64,000 nt of DNA from contig NZ_CP162553.1 in assembly GCF_040939785.1 (NCBI RefSeq), positions 5,909,001 to 5,973,000 on the forward strand, in the 5' to 3' direction. The stretch is from Bradyrhizobium lupini. GTDB taxonomy: Bacteria; Pseudomonadota; Alphaproteobacteria; Rhizobiales; Xanthobacteraceae. Position numbers and translations under genes: made by a program. The notes beneath the pieces are model-generated. The model ran no database searches, was not told the origin of the DNA, and saw nothing but the letters and a program-made list of their open reading frames with translations. Below, in pieces: positions 52,811 to 61,434 of the stretch; positions within the stretch are counted from its first letter, which is position 1, and each line of letters begins with the position of its first letter.

Positions 52811-53675
52811 GGGGTTGGCAGGAGTTGCCGCACCAAGGGCGAGCGGGGCTTCACCGTCGCTGGTCGCGCGGTTGCACTTTACATGTCAACGACGCGCTCG
52901 GGTCGTTCCTGCTGCGTGCTAGCGAGGCGATCGATAAGGTGCCGATCTCTGTTTGTGGCCCAAAGCCGGCCAGTTCAACGCTCCAACTTAGACGGGATTT
53001 ATCCTGGACACGATGCAGCGCTGCATGCTCAAAGCGACGTCGGAACCAACCGGCGATGACATACGTAAGGCGCGATGCGCTTCGCTCAATGGACAGCGCA
53101 AAGGCCCGGTTTGATGGGGTTCTCTCCGGGCCTCTGGCTCCGCTTCGTCGCGCGCCGGTTCGGGATCGACAACCGTCGCAGACGAGACGCCGGCAACGAA
53201 TACAACCAAAGCCTGAGTCGGATGGTGAAATTGAGGCGCAGACAGCTCCACGCATGCACGGCGATCGGATACGTCTGGTGGCAAAATCTGCTGAGATCAT
53301 CAAGCGACCCGCTCACCATGCTGGCAAGCTCGTGCGCCGAAGCATGCTCTGCCCACCGGCGAGCCAACTCCAAACCTTTTGTCGATCTGCCGCTGCGTCC
53401 ATAGACCCAGACTATCTCCGCGTCCGCGGCCCCGGCGAAACGGATGCCCCGCCGGGGCCTGTACGTTCTCGCCAATCCTGGAAGCTTGGGGGCTGGAAAG
53501 AATCGGCAAGGCGCACCGTAGACAAGCAGAAACTCAGGATTTGACTAGTGCACCTTGTGCCAGTGCGTGAATGCCAGCGGGAAGGCATGCTCGTGAACCG
53601 ATATGGAAGTGTCGCCTGAGGGGCCGAGACTACTTATCCCAACACGGATGAAGAAGCCGCGTTAGTTAAGAACCC
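52811..53675. other. long gene-free stretch
   Basis: About 865 bp. A 290-codon rightward frame (52672-53544) starts inside the transglycosylase gene and looks like random Arg-rich sequence. A leftward frame at 53086-53475 contains FAGAADAEIVWVYGRSGRST but has no ribosome site, and a neighbouring frame takes over nearby, so it may be a gene remnant. No gene is called. Confidence 0.4.
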
Positions 53676-53689
53676 TTGATCCATCTCAA
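53676..53689. promoter_or_regulatory. FixK/FNR-type box TTGATCCATCTCAA
   Basis: A perfect TTGA-N6-TCAA site centred 66 bp upstream of the small exported protein gene at 53749. Confidence 0.65.
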
Positions 53690-53748
53690 GTCTTGCAAGC
53701 AAGTGCGGCGTCAGCTTGGTCCATTCTTCGCTCTTCGAGGAGGTGAGA

Positions 53749-53973
53749 ATGATCAGGTTAATTGCAATTGGCGCGTTCGCTCTGTCTCTCGCGGTGTCGG
53801 CGCAAGCCACACCCATTGCTCCCATGCTCGCGCAGCCGGACAGCATGATCACGGAAATCGCCGCTGCCTGCGGCGCAGGCAGAACTAGGGTGAACGGCAT
53901 TTGCGTGGCCCGAACAACCGTCCGGCAAACCCGTCGAGCCGTCCGCAGATGTGCGACTGGAATGACCTGCTAG
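53749..53973 (+). CDS. small exported Cys-rich protein under a FixK-type box
   Basis: A 74-residue protein: signal peptide MIRLIAIGAFALSLAVSAQA, then PIAPMLAQPDSMITEIAAAC GAGRTRVNGICVARTT (split here) and a basic tail RQTRRAVRRCATGMTC. Four cysteines make two disulfides likely. GAGGAGG lies 5 nt before the ATG. The pattern IAAACG..RTRVNG.CVAR recurs in secreted Bradyrhizobium proteins of unknown function. A FixK-type box is 66 bp upstream. Confidence 0.75.
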   Translation: MIRLIAIGAFALSLAVSAQATPIAPMLAQPDSMITEIAAACGAGRTRVNGICVARTTVRQTRRAVRRCATGMTC

Positions 53974-54052
53974 CGTTTGGTCAATAATGCAATAGTTTAG
54001 CCCGTCGGGATGGCGGACGGGGCGGCGAAAGCACGCCTTGACCGGTAGTAGC

Positions 54053-54976
54053 GTGACCCATGATCAAAGCCGAGCACGCATCGAAGAGCGCCATCTGCGC
54101 GGTGCTCTCGATGACGTGATCATCGTTCCACTCGTTTTAATCGCGATCGCCGCAAACAAGATTCTGCATTTCACCATTTCGGTGTTGATGCGGCTGCTCG
54201 ACTATACCTTCCCTCTGGTGATGGAGATTGTTTGGCTTCCGCTCTTCGCAGCCAAGGTGCTGGGCAACTTCGTCGTTGCTGCCGTGGGTGCCGCGCTGCG
54301 CATCCTTCCTCTTTCCGAGACGAGACGTCGAAAGTGGATCATATCGATGCGCCGCCGCTGGTCGCGGTTCCGGCGCAAGATTAGCTATCGAGCGTTCGAG
54401 CGAACCATGCACCTTGCCTTCGCAAGCGGTATGGCGTGGGTATTTCGAACATGTCGCCATCTCACCCCGAACACCGCATTGCTTGTAATCTTGGCTGCGG
54501 TACTGTGGCTTCCGATCTCTTTCGGGGTTGCGACAGCGATGCATGCGGTATTGTTTGCCAAATTAGCGTCCTGGCCAGCCTGGATGCAGCTTTTGCATCC
54601 GGTGGCTACGGTCATCGCTAAGAGCAAGCTTCTCGTATTACCGGTGTATCCGGCGGCGTGGCCGCAGGCAAAGAAAAGTGTGTTCGCTCGGTTCATGGGC
54701 AAGGCCTACGACAACATTCAGCGTCAGTACGTCACTAGAAAGCTAGGCTATCGTTATCGGCAGGCAGAGACGATCGGCGTCGCAGTGCTTCACGCGTTGA
54801 TGAGGTTGGCCTGTTTTGCATCGCTGGGTAGATGGCTCCAAAACGCGCACGTCACCGAACATCTTGGCGTGGAAAGACCCACGCAGAAATTGCGTTTGTT
54901 CTTTTCCCGGTGGTCAGTCAAGTTTTCGGCCGAATACTACGAAGCACAGGAACGGCAAGCTTCGAACCCGCTCTAG
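54053..54976 (+). CDS. polytopic membrane protein, unknown function
   Basis: A protein of about 307 residues with four likely membrane stretches (about 20-45, 55-85, 130-160 and 165-190) separated by Arg/Lys-rich loops (SETRRRKWIISMRRRWSRFR). The C-terminal third is soluble (KAYDNIQRQYVTRKLGYRYR) and ends EYYEAQERQASNPL. No family is recognised. The start is unsure: GTG at 54053 or TTG at 54038; no ATG is suitably placed. It is followed by lpxD on the same strand (142 bp). Confidence 0.6.
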   Translation: MTHDQSRARIEERHLRGALDDVIIVPLVLIAIAANKILHFTISVLMRLLDYTFPLVMEIVWLPLFAAKVLGNFVVAAVGAALRILPLSETRRRKWIISMRRRWSRFRRKISYRAFERTMHLAFASGMAWVFRTCRHLTPNTALLVILAAVLWLPISFGVATAMHAVLFAKLASWPAWMQLLHPVATVIAKSKLLVLPVYPAAWPQAKKSVFARFMGKAYDNIQRQYVTRKLGYRYRQAETIGVAVLHALMRLACFASLGRWLQNAHVTEHLGVERPTQKLRLFFSRWSVKFSAEYYEAQERQASNPL

Positions 54977-55118
54977 ACTGCAAGTCACAGTGACTGGATA
55001 GGTGCCGGAAAGTCCATTGAATCAGCGTCTCCCGAGCCACTGGGACCCAACTGAGGCTTGGCATGACACAGACGTCGGAAGAAACGCGAGTTCAACTCGC
55101 ATTGCGGGTGGGGATGGG

Positions 55119-56144
55119 ATGACCGAAGCAGTACTAGGGAGCGCAAGGTTCTTCCGGCGAACTGGGCCGCATCCGCTCGCGCTCGTTGCCAGCGCGGCGC
55201 GGGGTGTGGCGGACGGAGGTGAACTATTGCTGGAAGGCGTGGCCCCTCTCCAAACGGCAGGGCCAACTGAAGTGAGCTTCCTAGACAACCGACGTTACGC
55301 TTCTGCGCTGGATCAAACGTCCGCCGGGGCTGTGGTCGTTCACCCTGATATGGCTGCGCGAGTACCAGCAGCCACTGCGGCCATCATAACGAGCGAACCC
55401 TATGCCGCTTGGGGCCGCGTTGCTGCCCTTTTCTATCCTGTGCCGCCGCTGCGACCCGGTGTTCACCCGTCCGCCATAGTGGCGGATGACGCACACATTG
55501 ATCCCTCGACAGAAGTTGGACCCCTGACTGTGATCGAAAGCGGAGTGGAGATAGGGCCCGGCTGTCGGATCGGTCCTTGCGCAGTCATTGGAAGCGGCGT
55601 CACCATCGGCAGGGATTGCCGGATTGGCGCACATGTAAGCCTTAGTTACGCGGTTTTGGGAGCACGCGTTTACGTATATCCGGGTGCGCGGATTGGGCAG
55701 GAAGGGTTCGGATTCGCCTCCACCAGCGACGGGTTTCTCTCCATCCCCCAGCTTGGGCGAGTTATTCTTGAAGATGATGTTGAAGTTGGTGCCAATTCGA
55801 CGATTGATCGCGGATCATCGCGAGACACCATAATTGGCGCTGGCTCCCGCCTCGATAACCTTGTGCAAATCGGTCACAATGTTAGTCTCGGCCGCTGTTG
55901 CGTCGTAGTTGCACAAGTCGGGATCTCGGGTTCAACCGTACTTGAAGATTTCGTCCGCGTCGGGGGACAGGCTGCTATGGCAGGGCATCTCCGTATCGGT
56001 CGAGGTTCGGAAATCGGAGCGCAGGCGGGCGTCATCTCAGATCTAGCACCCGGTGCCAAGGTGCTGGGAAGCCCTGCTCAATCGATAAAAGCCTTCTTTC
56101 GACAGACGGTCACACTTAAGAAGATCGCGACCCAGAGGAAATGA
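55119..56144 (+). CDS. lpxD: UDP-3-O-acylglucosamine N-acyltransferase LpxD, apparently solitary copy
   Basis: A 341-residue enzyme of lipid A synthesis that adds the second acyl chain to UDP-acylglucosamine in the cytosol. The N-terminal uridine-binding domain (about 1-105: FFRRTGPHPLALVASAARGV, PTEVSFLDNRRYASALDQTS) leads to the left-handed beta-helix of hexapeptide repeats (118-315) with the characteristic GARIGQEGFGFA and catalytic His253 in LVQIGHNVSLG. No lpxA, fabZ or bamA is near, so it stands outside the usual lipid A operon. It may be a paralogue making an altered lipid A or another acylated sugar. The start at 55119 matches the family N-terminus; 55002 is an in-frame alternative. 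Confidence 0.88.
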   Translation: MTEAVLGSARFFRRTGPHPLALVASAARGVADGGELLLEGVAPLQTAGPTEVSFLDNRRYASALDQTSAGAVVVHPDMAARVPAATAAIITSEPYAAWGRVAALFYPVPPLRPGVHPSAIVADDAHIDPSTEVGPLTVIESGVEIGPGCRIGPCAVIGSGVTIGRDCRIGAHVSLSYAVLGARVYVYPGARIGQEGFGFASTSDGFLSIPQLGRVILEDDVEVGANSTIDRGSSRDTIIGAGSRLDNLVQIGHNVSLGRCCVVVAQVGISGSTVLEDFVRVGGQAAMAGHLRIGRGSEIGAQAGVISDLAPGAKVLGSPAQSIKAFFRQTVTLKKIATQRK

Positions 56145-56209
56145 GGCGCGCGCCGATAGCCAGTATCGTCGCCATCAAATAGAACGCAAGCCCCTTGGCG
56201 GAGGAGAAA

Positions 56210-56524
56210 ATGGAGAGGGCCGTCCTCATAACCACCGTTGTGGCTCTCGGGATAAGCGTTGCAACATGCGCCGAATCTCAGATCGGCCAGTGTTCGTCCT
56301 ACTACATCTCAGGAATCAATCTTGTGTCGGCGGCCGACGGCCAAGCCGGGCATGTTCAGACCTTTGTCGGGTTTGGCCCCTTCAAGGAAGAGGCGGAGCA
56401 GAGCGCCTCAGGATGGTGCTCGCATATCAGGTTCGATCTTGAGACCTGCTTGAACTCGGATCGACGCACCGCGCGCAACCCTCCGTCAGAGGGAGGTGAC
56501 GCCGCCTTCACCTCAAGTACATGA
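56210..56524 (+). CDS. small exported protein, unknown function
   Basis: A 104-residue protein: signal peptide (about 4-20, AVLITTVVALGISVATCAES), then QIGQCSSYYISGINLVSAAD and GFGPFKEEAEQSASGWCSHI with four to five cysteines, and a Ser/Thr-rich end. GGAGGAG lies just before the ATG at 56210. It is 65 bp after lpxD on the same strand. No family is recognised. Confidence 0.65.
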   Translation: MERAVLITTVVALGISVATCAESQIGQCSSYYISGINLVSAADGQAGHVQTFVGFGPFKEEAEQSASGWCSHIRFDLETCLNSDRRTARNPPSEGGDAAFTSST

Positions 56525-57183
56525 AGGCGGTGGCGCGCATTACCGGTTGCAGTTAGAGCGCGTCACGAACTGTCAGACGCCGAAGGAGCGCGTGATGTGC
56601 GTCGCGATACTTGATGATCGCATCGGCTCAAGAAAAGCAGCGCGACAGCGGCAATCAGGTAACCTTCTAGCAACGGTCTCTCCTTGAAGAGGCTGTTAAC
56701 CGAGCAGGTCCAGACAATTGGTAACGCCAGCGGTGTGGCTTTCGCGAGCGATTGCCAATGGTCTCAATGTTGGCAGCGGTCCATTAATCCCCCTGCCGCA
56801 GGACTCTAGAGCGGTGTCGCCGCTGATTTTCGGACCAATCTATGACTCGAAGACACATATCGCGCCGAAGCATTTCGGTTTTTCCAGATCGGCGGCAGGC
56901 GCCTGCCAATCGGACGTTTCGCGAATTTGGAAAGGAGGATTCTCTCCGGCGGCTTTCTGCGCGTCGTCCGACGGGAGAGCGCCGCGAACACCCTCATACA
57001 TCATGGTGAGGCTCTCGTCCGTGAAAGCTCGATGGTCGGGAGGTAAAGCCTATTAGGTCAGCGGCCACCCGCCGGTCTGATGCGCTGACACAGGCGAGCA
57101 AATCGAGTCTCAAGAAGGCACTCGTACTGCCAGCAACCCGTTCTGCGGGACGATCGACTTAAGGAAGCTTCGACAAGAGGTCA
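56525..57183. other. gene-free stretch
   Basis: About 660 bp with short overlapping frames on both strands (for example 56718-57056 rightward and 56806-56997 leftward) that lack ribosome sites and coherent patterns. No insertion-sequence ends were found by eye. Confidence 0.42.
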
Positions 57184-57516
57184 CTACTGTGATGGCGGAA
57201 CCGCCTTAGGAAGCGCCAACCGTGCCCGAGCCGTCCGTCGTACCGTGACATGCAACTGGAAGCCCAGCGCGTCCAAGACCGTCAAAACGGTTGTGAAATT
57301 TGGATGCTTTGGACCACCGGCAAAGGCGCGATAGAGGGTTTGCCTTGCAATCCCGCATTCGTTGGCGATGTCGGAGACGTTATAATCACTCATAGCAGTG
57401 CCAATGGCCTGGCAGATTTCAGTGATGTCCGACCTCTCAAGGGCGCGATTGATGGCGTCGGTTGCGCCGCGGCGGCTTGAGGGACGGCTTGGCAACTTGA
57501 GAGATCTTTCGGACAT
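57184..57516 (-). CDS. HigA-like / addiction-module-type antitoxin, orphan
   Basis: A 110-residue DNA-binding protein: RGATDAINRALERSDITEIC in the N-terminal helix, helix-turn-helix YNVSDIANECGIARQTLYRA followed by FAGGPKHPNFTTVLTVLDAL and GFQLHVTV. This is the putative addiction-module antidote family usually encoded after a RelE/HigB-type toxin. No toxin gene is found on either side, so it may be a solitary regulator. It lies 13 bp beyond the terminator of the outer-membrane protein gene. Confidence 0.8.
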   Translation of the reverse strand: MSERSLKLPSRPSSRRGATDAINRALERSDITEICQAIGTAMSDYNVSDIANECGIARQTLYRAFAGGPKHPNFTTVLTVLDALGFQLHVTVRRTARARLALPKAVPPSQ

Positions 57517-57530
57517 GTTCTCTCCAACAC

Positions 57531-57555
57531 AAAAAGGCCGGCATCTCTGCCGGCC
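57531..57555 (-). terminator. terminator of the outer-membrane protein gene
   Basis: The stem GGCCGGCA/TGCCGGCC has a 4-nt loop. On the minus strand it is followed by TTTTT. It is located 33 bp after the stop of the leftward gene at 57589. Confidence 0.9.
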
Positions 57556-57588
57556 TAATTTACTGGAGAAAGGACGGTCCGACGAGGC

Positions 57589-58359
57589 TTAGTATCTCGC
57601 CGCCACCGGCGCACCGTACCCGCCGAAGCCGCCGAAGCGATAGTTGACGCGCAGTGTGACCATATCGACGTCTTGGTTGATCCGGTTCAGCGCACCGGCA
57701 ACGATGGGGTTGGCAACCGAGAACGAGTTGTTTGCGTTGCCCATGAACAGATGATCGTACTCGATGCCAGCTGACCAGTTCGGTGCAAAACCATACTCCC
57801 AGCCCACACCTACGGTCCCGCCCCAGCGGGTTGCGCTTGCGGCCGCGAGTTCAGTCCCTGTGAGCGTGTCGAGGATGCTAAAGCGGTTGCTCGTCACCGC
57901 CGCGCCGCCTTTGACGTACAGCAAGGACGCGTTCCAGGAATAGCCGATCTGGCCGGTGAACAGCCCGATGCCGTCCGTTTTCGTCCGGGTCGAAAACGCG
58001 GGGTTGATCAGGCTGACACGCTGGCTGCTGAGGTCGGCCCAGTCACCTTGAGCTTCCAATCCAAACACCCACTGGCTGGCCTGCCAACGATACCCGACCT
58101 GACCGCCGACAAGGCCGCCCGAGCGCTCGCGACAGCCGTCAGCGAATACCACGCCGGCCGCGCCGACGAAATCCCAGCAATTGCGGCTCTGACCCCAGCC
58201 ACCGTTCGCACCGATGTAGAACCCGGTCCAGTCGTAGATCGGAGCCGCCAGCGGCGGCGGGGCCTTGGTGTACGGACGTGCTGCCATGTCGGCAGCGGAA
58301 GCAGGGGCGGCGAGCCCCAAAGCAAACAACGCAACGGTACCGAGCAGAAATGTCTTCAT
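57589..58359 (-). CDS. Omp25/RopB-like outer-membrane beta-barrel protein
   Basis: A 256-residue porin-like protein: signal peptide (cleavage near ASAAD), DMAARPYTKAPPPLAAPIYD, then the eight-strand barrel opening with WTGFYIGANGGWGQSRNCWD and closing with VDMVTLRVNYRFGGFGG. TKAP...YDWTGFYIG is the hallmark of the alphaproteobacterial Omp25/Omp31/RopB family. GGAGA precedes the ATG at 58359 by 5 nt; upstream ATGs at 58371 and 58377 are less likely. A strong terminator follows. Confidence 0.92.
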   Translation of the reverse strand: MKTFLLGTVALFALGLAAPASAADMAARPYTKAPPPLAAPIYDWTGFYIGANGGWGQSRNCWDFVGAAGVVFADGCRERSGGLVGGQVGYRWQASQWVFGLEAQGDWADLSSQRVSLINPAFSTRTKTDGIGLFTGQIGYSWNASLLYVKGGAAVTSNRFSILDTLTGTELAAASATRWGGTVGVGWEYGFAPNWSAGIEYDHLFMGNANNSFSVANPIVAGALNRINQDVDMVTLRVNYRFGGFGGYGAPVAARY

Positions 58360-58811
58360 CAGAGTCTCCATCCCCATGCGCCTGCGATTGCCGACGCTGT
58401 CGCAAGTTGCACCAGTAGAACTATACGACTCGCTCCCTGTCGTCCGTGTCCTGCCTGTCACACTGCGCCGCCAAAATGGCTAAGAGGGAACCGAATGCAC
58501 TCTACCGTGCTTAGGAATTCGTTAACTTTTTCGAGAAGGCAGGTGTGCAGAAAAATGGACGGCCCTGGCCTGGATGACTGAGGCCGGCGGGCGCGTACCT
58601 TTTGAAGTTGGTACTTTTCTCGACTGACGATTTGAGTGTGGCCCTCGCGACGAACAGCTGCGGAGCGGTTGGCGCCCAAAAGCAAATCATTGGCCTTCTA
58701 GAACAAGCGCTCATTCGCGCTGCTTGTTATGGCGCTCGCCAGCAGGAACGTTGACGTTCATGTCAGCGCTGGCTGCCGGCCGACGGTTTTGTGAGCAAGG
58801 TCTTTTCCATT
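58360..58811. other. intergenic stretch without recognised gene
   Basis: About 450 bp between the divergent outer-membrane protein and NYN genes. Leftward short frames (58458-58714) overlap in two phases without ribosome sites. A near-miss FNR site TTGACGTTCATGTCA (about 58752) has N7 spacing and is not counted. Confidence 0.45.
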
Positions 58812-59402
58812 ATGACCATATCCCGATTTAGCAGAATTGCAGCTTTCATCGACGGTCCCAACCTCTACGCTACAGCGAAGGCCCTCGATTTTGATCTCGA
58901 TTACAAGCGGCTACTGAACGAGCTTCGCAGCCGAGGGACACTGACCCGAGCCTTCTACTACACAGCGATCATCGAAGATCAGGAGTACACGTCCATCCGC
59001 CCGCTGGTCGATTGGCTCGATTACAACGGCTTCACCGTGATCACAAAAGCCAGCAAAGAATTCTTCGACGCCAATGGCCGCCGCAAGATCAAGGGCAACA
59101 TGGCTATTGAGCTCGCGGTGCATGCAATGGAATCGGCTCAGCACGTCGATGAGATCATTCTGTTCTCGGGCCACGGAGATTTCCGGGTGTTGGTCCAGGC
59201 ATTGCAGCGGAGCGGGGTGCGCGTGACGGTCGTCTCGACGCTCTCGACCAAGCCGCCGATGATCGCAGACGAACTGCGGCGCCAAGCAGATGTCTTCACC
59301 GACCTCTTGGAATTGCGAAATAAGATTGGCCGCGAACCGTCAATTCGTCCGGGGCCGGGATCTTCCGAACGTCATGCATCGGACGGCCCCGCACAATGCT
59401 AG
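58812..59402 (+). CDS. NYN-domain (LabA-like) protein with altered catalytic residues
   Basis: A protein of about 196 residues with the NYN/PIN-like nuclease fold: FSRIAAFIDGPNLYATAKAL, RAFYYTAIIEDQEYTSIRPL, KIKGNMAIELAVHAM, DEIILFSGHGDFRVLV and VTVVSTLSTKPPMIADELRR. In typical relatives these read KGNMDIELAVDAM and SGDGDF, so three acidic residues of the metal site are replaced (D98A, D104H, D121H), while Asp14 and Asp123 remain. The fold is intact but RNase activity is doubtful. The start is 58812, or GTG 58791. It is a lone gene in the accessory stretch. Confidence 0.85.
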   Translation: MTISRFSRIAAFIDGPNLYATAKALDFDLDYKRLLNELRSRGTLTRAFYYTAIIEDQEYTSIRPLVDWLDYNGFTVITKASKEFFDANGRRKIKGNMAIELAVHAMESAQHVDEIILFSGHGDFRVLVQALQRSGVRVTVVSTLSTKPPMIADELRRQADVFTDLLELRNKIGREPSIRPGPGSSERHASDGPAQC

Positions 59403-59487
59403 TAACATCGGCATGCTGGGTTCTCAGTGGTACTGAGGTTACGGAGCTTGTCCACTTACGTTGCTTCGCAGGCGGGCCTCGGATCAG

Positions 59488-59946
59488 TTATAGCCTTAGA
59501 AAGATTGCAGCATCCAGATAGCACCGTGCGAACATGTTTTCCAACTTCGGGCCCCGAAGGAAGATCATGCGAGGTGACAACCCGCCCTGCGTTGATACCC
59601 AATTCCGAACTGGAGCTGGGTACATCAGATACATCGTCCGTGTGGCTTCTTGATTTGTAATATGGCGTCCACGAGGACCAAGGTCCCAAGCTGCGTGGAA
59701 AGCAAGGGCTGCCCTTTCGGTTACGCAGATCCTGTTTGACGGGATCTTCGAAAGCACGATCGTGCAGGCGGAGGCGCAGAGCCCATCAATGACCACCGTC
59801 TGGCCCGTGTCCTTCAACTGATCATATCGATCAAGGTAACGTTGGATCAAGCCACCGCGATCATTGGCAATTCTCACCACGGCGTGGCTCTCGCTAGCGC
59901 ATACGAGCAAAATTGCCGAAGTGAGCAACAGCGCAAGTATTTTCAT
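59488..59946 (-). CDS. exported protein with SACT motif (ClpP/crotonase-like fold suspected)
   Basis: A 152-residue periplasmic protein: signal peptide (cleavage near SHAVV), RIANDRGGLIQRYLDRYDQL, TVVIDGLCASACTIVLSKIP, AALAFHAAWDLGPRGRHITN and a C-terminal YLDAAIFLRL. The ...GxCxSACT... turn followed by a conserved FHAAW recurs in Bradyrhizobium secreted proteins. The Ser in SACT sits where ClpP-like proteins carry the nucleophile, which suggests but does not prove that fold. The end looks shorter than some relatives I recall. Confidence 0.68.
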   Translation of the reverse strand: MKILALLLTSAILLVCASESHAVVRIANDRGGLIQRYLDRYDQLKDTGQTVVIDGLCASACTIVLSKIPSNRICVTERAALAFHAAWDLGPRGRHITNQEATRTMYLMYPAPVRNWVSTQGGLSPRMIFLRGPKLENMFARCYLDAAIFLRL

Positions 59947-60453
59947 ATTTTGCCTTTTCCGACCGAGACATCAACTAGCAACACTAGCGACTATCATCAG
60001 GGATCCTGACTGGCGGGAGATGGAATCGCGGCTTCGCGATGCGCGGCCCAGCAAGTTGTGGCGTCCGGCATTCCGATCCAGCTAAAGGCAGGAACCCAGA
60101 AGAAGCTTGCCTGCGGGTAGGGACTGGCATTGATCTAAGTCAATGATTGGCGAGCCGATGAAAGTGAATGACAGCGAGAAGGAAGCTTCACTGCATCTGG
60201 TCCAGTGCGTCCCCAGAAAGTGGTCGAACGTGTATACGCAGCTGGGGAGGCGAGGGTACTCCCATGTCCGCGACGATACAGAGTGCCGCGGTAAGTTTTT
60301 GTAACCAAGTTCGGGCGCGGCTCGCGCACATGCCCAAGCCCGCCAGTAGCAGAGATCGTCATTTCGCAACACCTTGATCGGTGGCCGCCGGAACAAAAAC
60401 TCAGCAGCCAAAGGTGTTGCTCAACTTACTCACGGGAGGGACTGCTCCCGATC
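59947..60453. other. stretch with a FixK-type box and only doubtful short frames
   Basis: About 500 bp. It holds the box at 60130-60143. A 53-codon rightward frame begins within the box (60143, MIGEPMKVNDSEKEASLHLV...) and ends at 60304, and a later frame starts at 60264. Neither has a convincing ribosome site, so no gene is called. Confidence 0.4.
60130..60143. promoter_or_regulatory. FixK/FNR-type box TTGATCTAAGTCAA
   Basis: A perfect TTGA-N6-TCAA site. The target is unclear: the leftward SACT gene starts 190 bp away, and to the right only doubtful short frames follow. Confidence 0.5.
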
Positions 60454-60651
60454 TTACCTTGTGCGTTTGCCCTCCGTCGACACGAAGCCCGCCGTCAATG
60501 CTTGCTCCACCGCAGCCGCCAGCGTGTTGAGATGTTCCGCAATCTTTGCGAAAAGTTCTCGCTTCTGCGGCGATGTCGCTAGCGCGCTGATTAACGCAGC
60601 CTCTGCTGCTTGCTTTCGCAGTGCTTCCAGATGGTCCCAGTAACCCTTCAC
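60454..60651 (-). CDS. small helical protein, second of a coupled pair
   Basis: A 65-residue soluble protein, MKGYWDHLEALRKQAAEAAL followed by FAKIAEHLNTLAAAVEQALT, predicted as two or three amphipathic helices. Its ATG overlaps the stop of the gene at 60648 (ATGA), which supports both as real genes. Function unknown. Confidence 0.62.
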   Translation of the reverse strand: MKGYWDHLEALRKQAAEAALISALATSPQKRELFAKIAEHLNTLAAAVEQALTAGFVSTEGKRTR

Positions 60652-60971
60652 AGCGGCTCGCCACCGGGCTGGTCCAGGGCAAGCGCCTGCTCGACGAAGC
60701 CCTCGAATATGGACACCGCATCCTTAATCCTATGACAAGAACCGCTGTCGACCGAAAGCTTTGCATTGAGGTCGAATAGCTCTAGCCAAAAGAGTGGCGC
60801 ACCATGCAGATCGAGTTCGGAGCCTCGCAGCATGCGGATTTCACAGTTTGCGACCGTGGCGACTGAAACGGACATACCTTGATCGTTGTCCGGGATGCAT
60901 GAGAGCCGAACGTAAGCCTGCGCGATCTTCAGTTCCGTAAGCGCCCTGCCGGGCGTGCTGCGGTCGATCAA
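60648..60971 (-). CDS. hypothetical protein, first of a coupled pair
   Basis: A 107-residue protein: RALTELKIAQAYVRLSCIPD, then ATVANCEIRMLRGSELDLHG APLFWLELFDLNAKLSVDSG (split here) and KDAVSIFEGFVEQALALDQP. Soluble, mixed alpha/beta; no family recognised. It is 4-bp overlapped with the following small helical gene, suggesting the two products work together. Confidence 0.62.
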   Translation of the reverse strand: MIDRSTPGRALTELKIAQAYVRLSCIPDNDQGMSVSVATVANCEIRMLRGSELDLHGAPLFWLELFDLNAKLSVDSGSCHRIKDAVSIFEGFVEQALALDQPGGEPL

Positions 60972-61434
60972 AATTCGGTCCTTGGGTTGGTATCGATGAC
61001 CAAGCGCGAGCGTCGCTCGCGGGATAGCCTGCGCATTGGGATGGGGTCGGCCGGAGGTAGCAGTGATCGGCTCACACGTGCTTGCTAGAAGTCGCCAATT
61101 TTTTGTTCTTTGAGGTCACAAATTCTTTGTGGCGAAAGGCGTCTGCAATCGATCCGATTTCGCCCTTAGGACGGGAGGCGCCCCGTAAACCGCGATGGCT
61201 GACCGGCAGCTCCTACAACAGCCGCCGCTCCGATCCGCGTTAGCCATAGTAGCCGGGTCGGATCCGACCCGCGCCCGGCGCCAGCCGACCGGTTTGATCC
61301 AAATCAATATCCGCGAAGAATCATTCAGTTCGATCGGCGCGCAGACAGATGTGTTTGTCACGGACGTGCGGTGGCATTCTTGTGATCGTATTTATAAAGG
61401 GCTTTGACGTCTTGACCAGGACAGGAATGCGACT
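60972..61434. promoter_or_regulatory. divergent region before the AraC gene, with FixK-type box at 61294-61307
   Basis: About 460 bp without a credible gene. TTGATCCAAATCAA (61294-61307) is a perfect TTGA-N6-TCAA site centred 134 bp upstream of the AraC-type gene. The rest shows nothing recognisable. Confidence 0.55.

Noticed and set aside
52672..53544. 290-codon rightward frame after the lytic transglycosylase
   Set aside because: It starts inside the transglycosylase gene, has no ribosome site and no coherent domain or membrane pattern.
58752..58767. Possible FNR site TTGACGTTCATGTCA
   Set aside because: The half-sites are separated by seven bases and the second is TCAG, so it does not fit TTGA-N6-TCAA.
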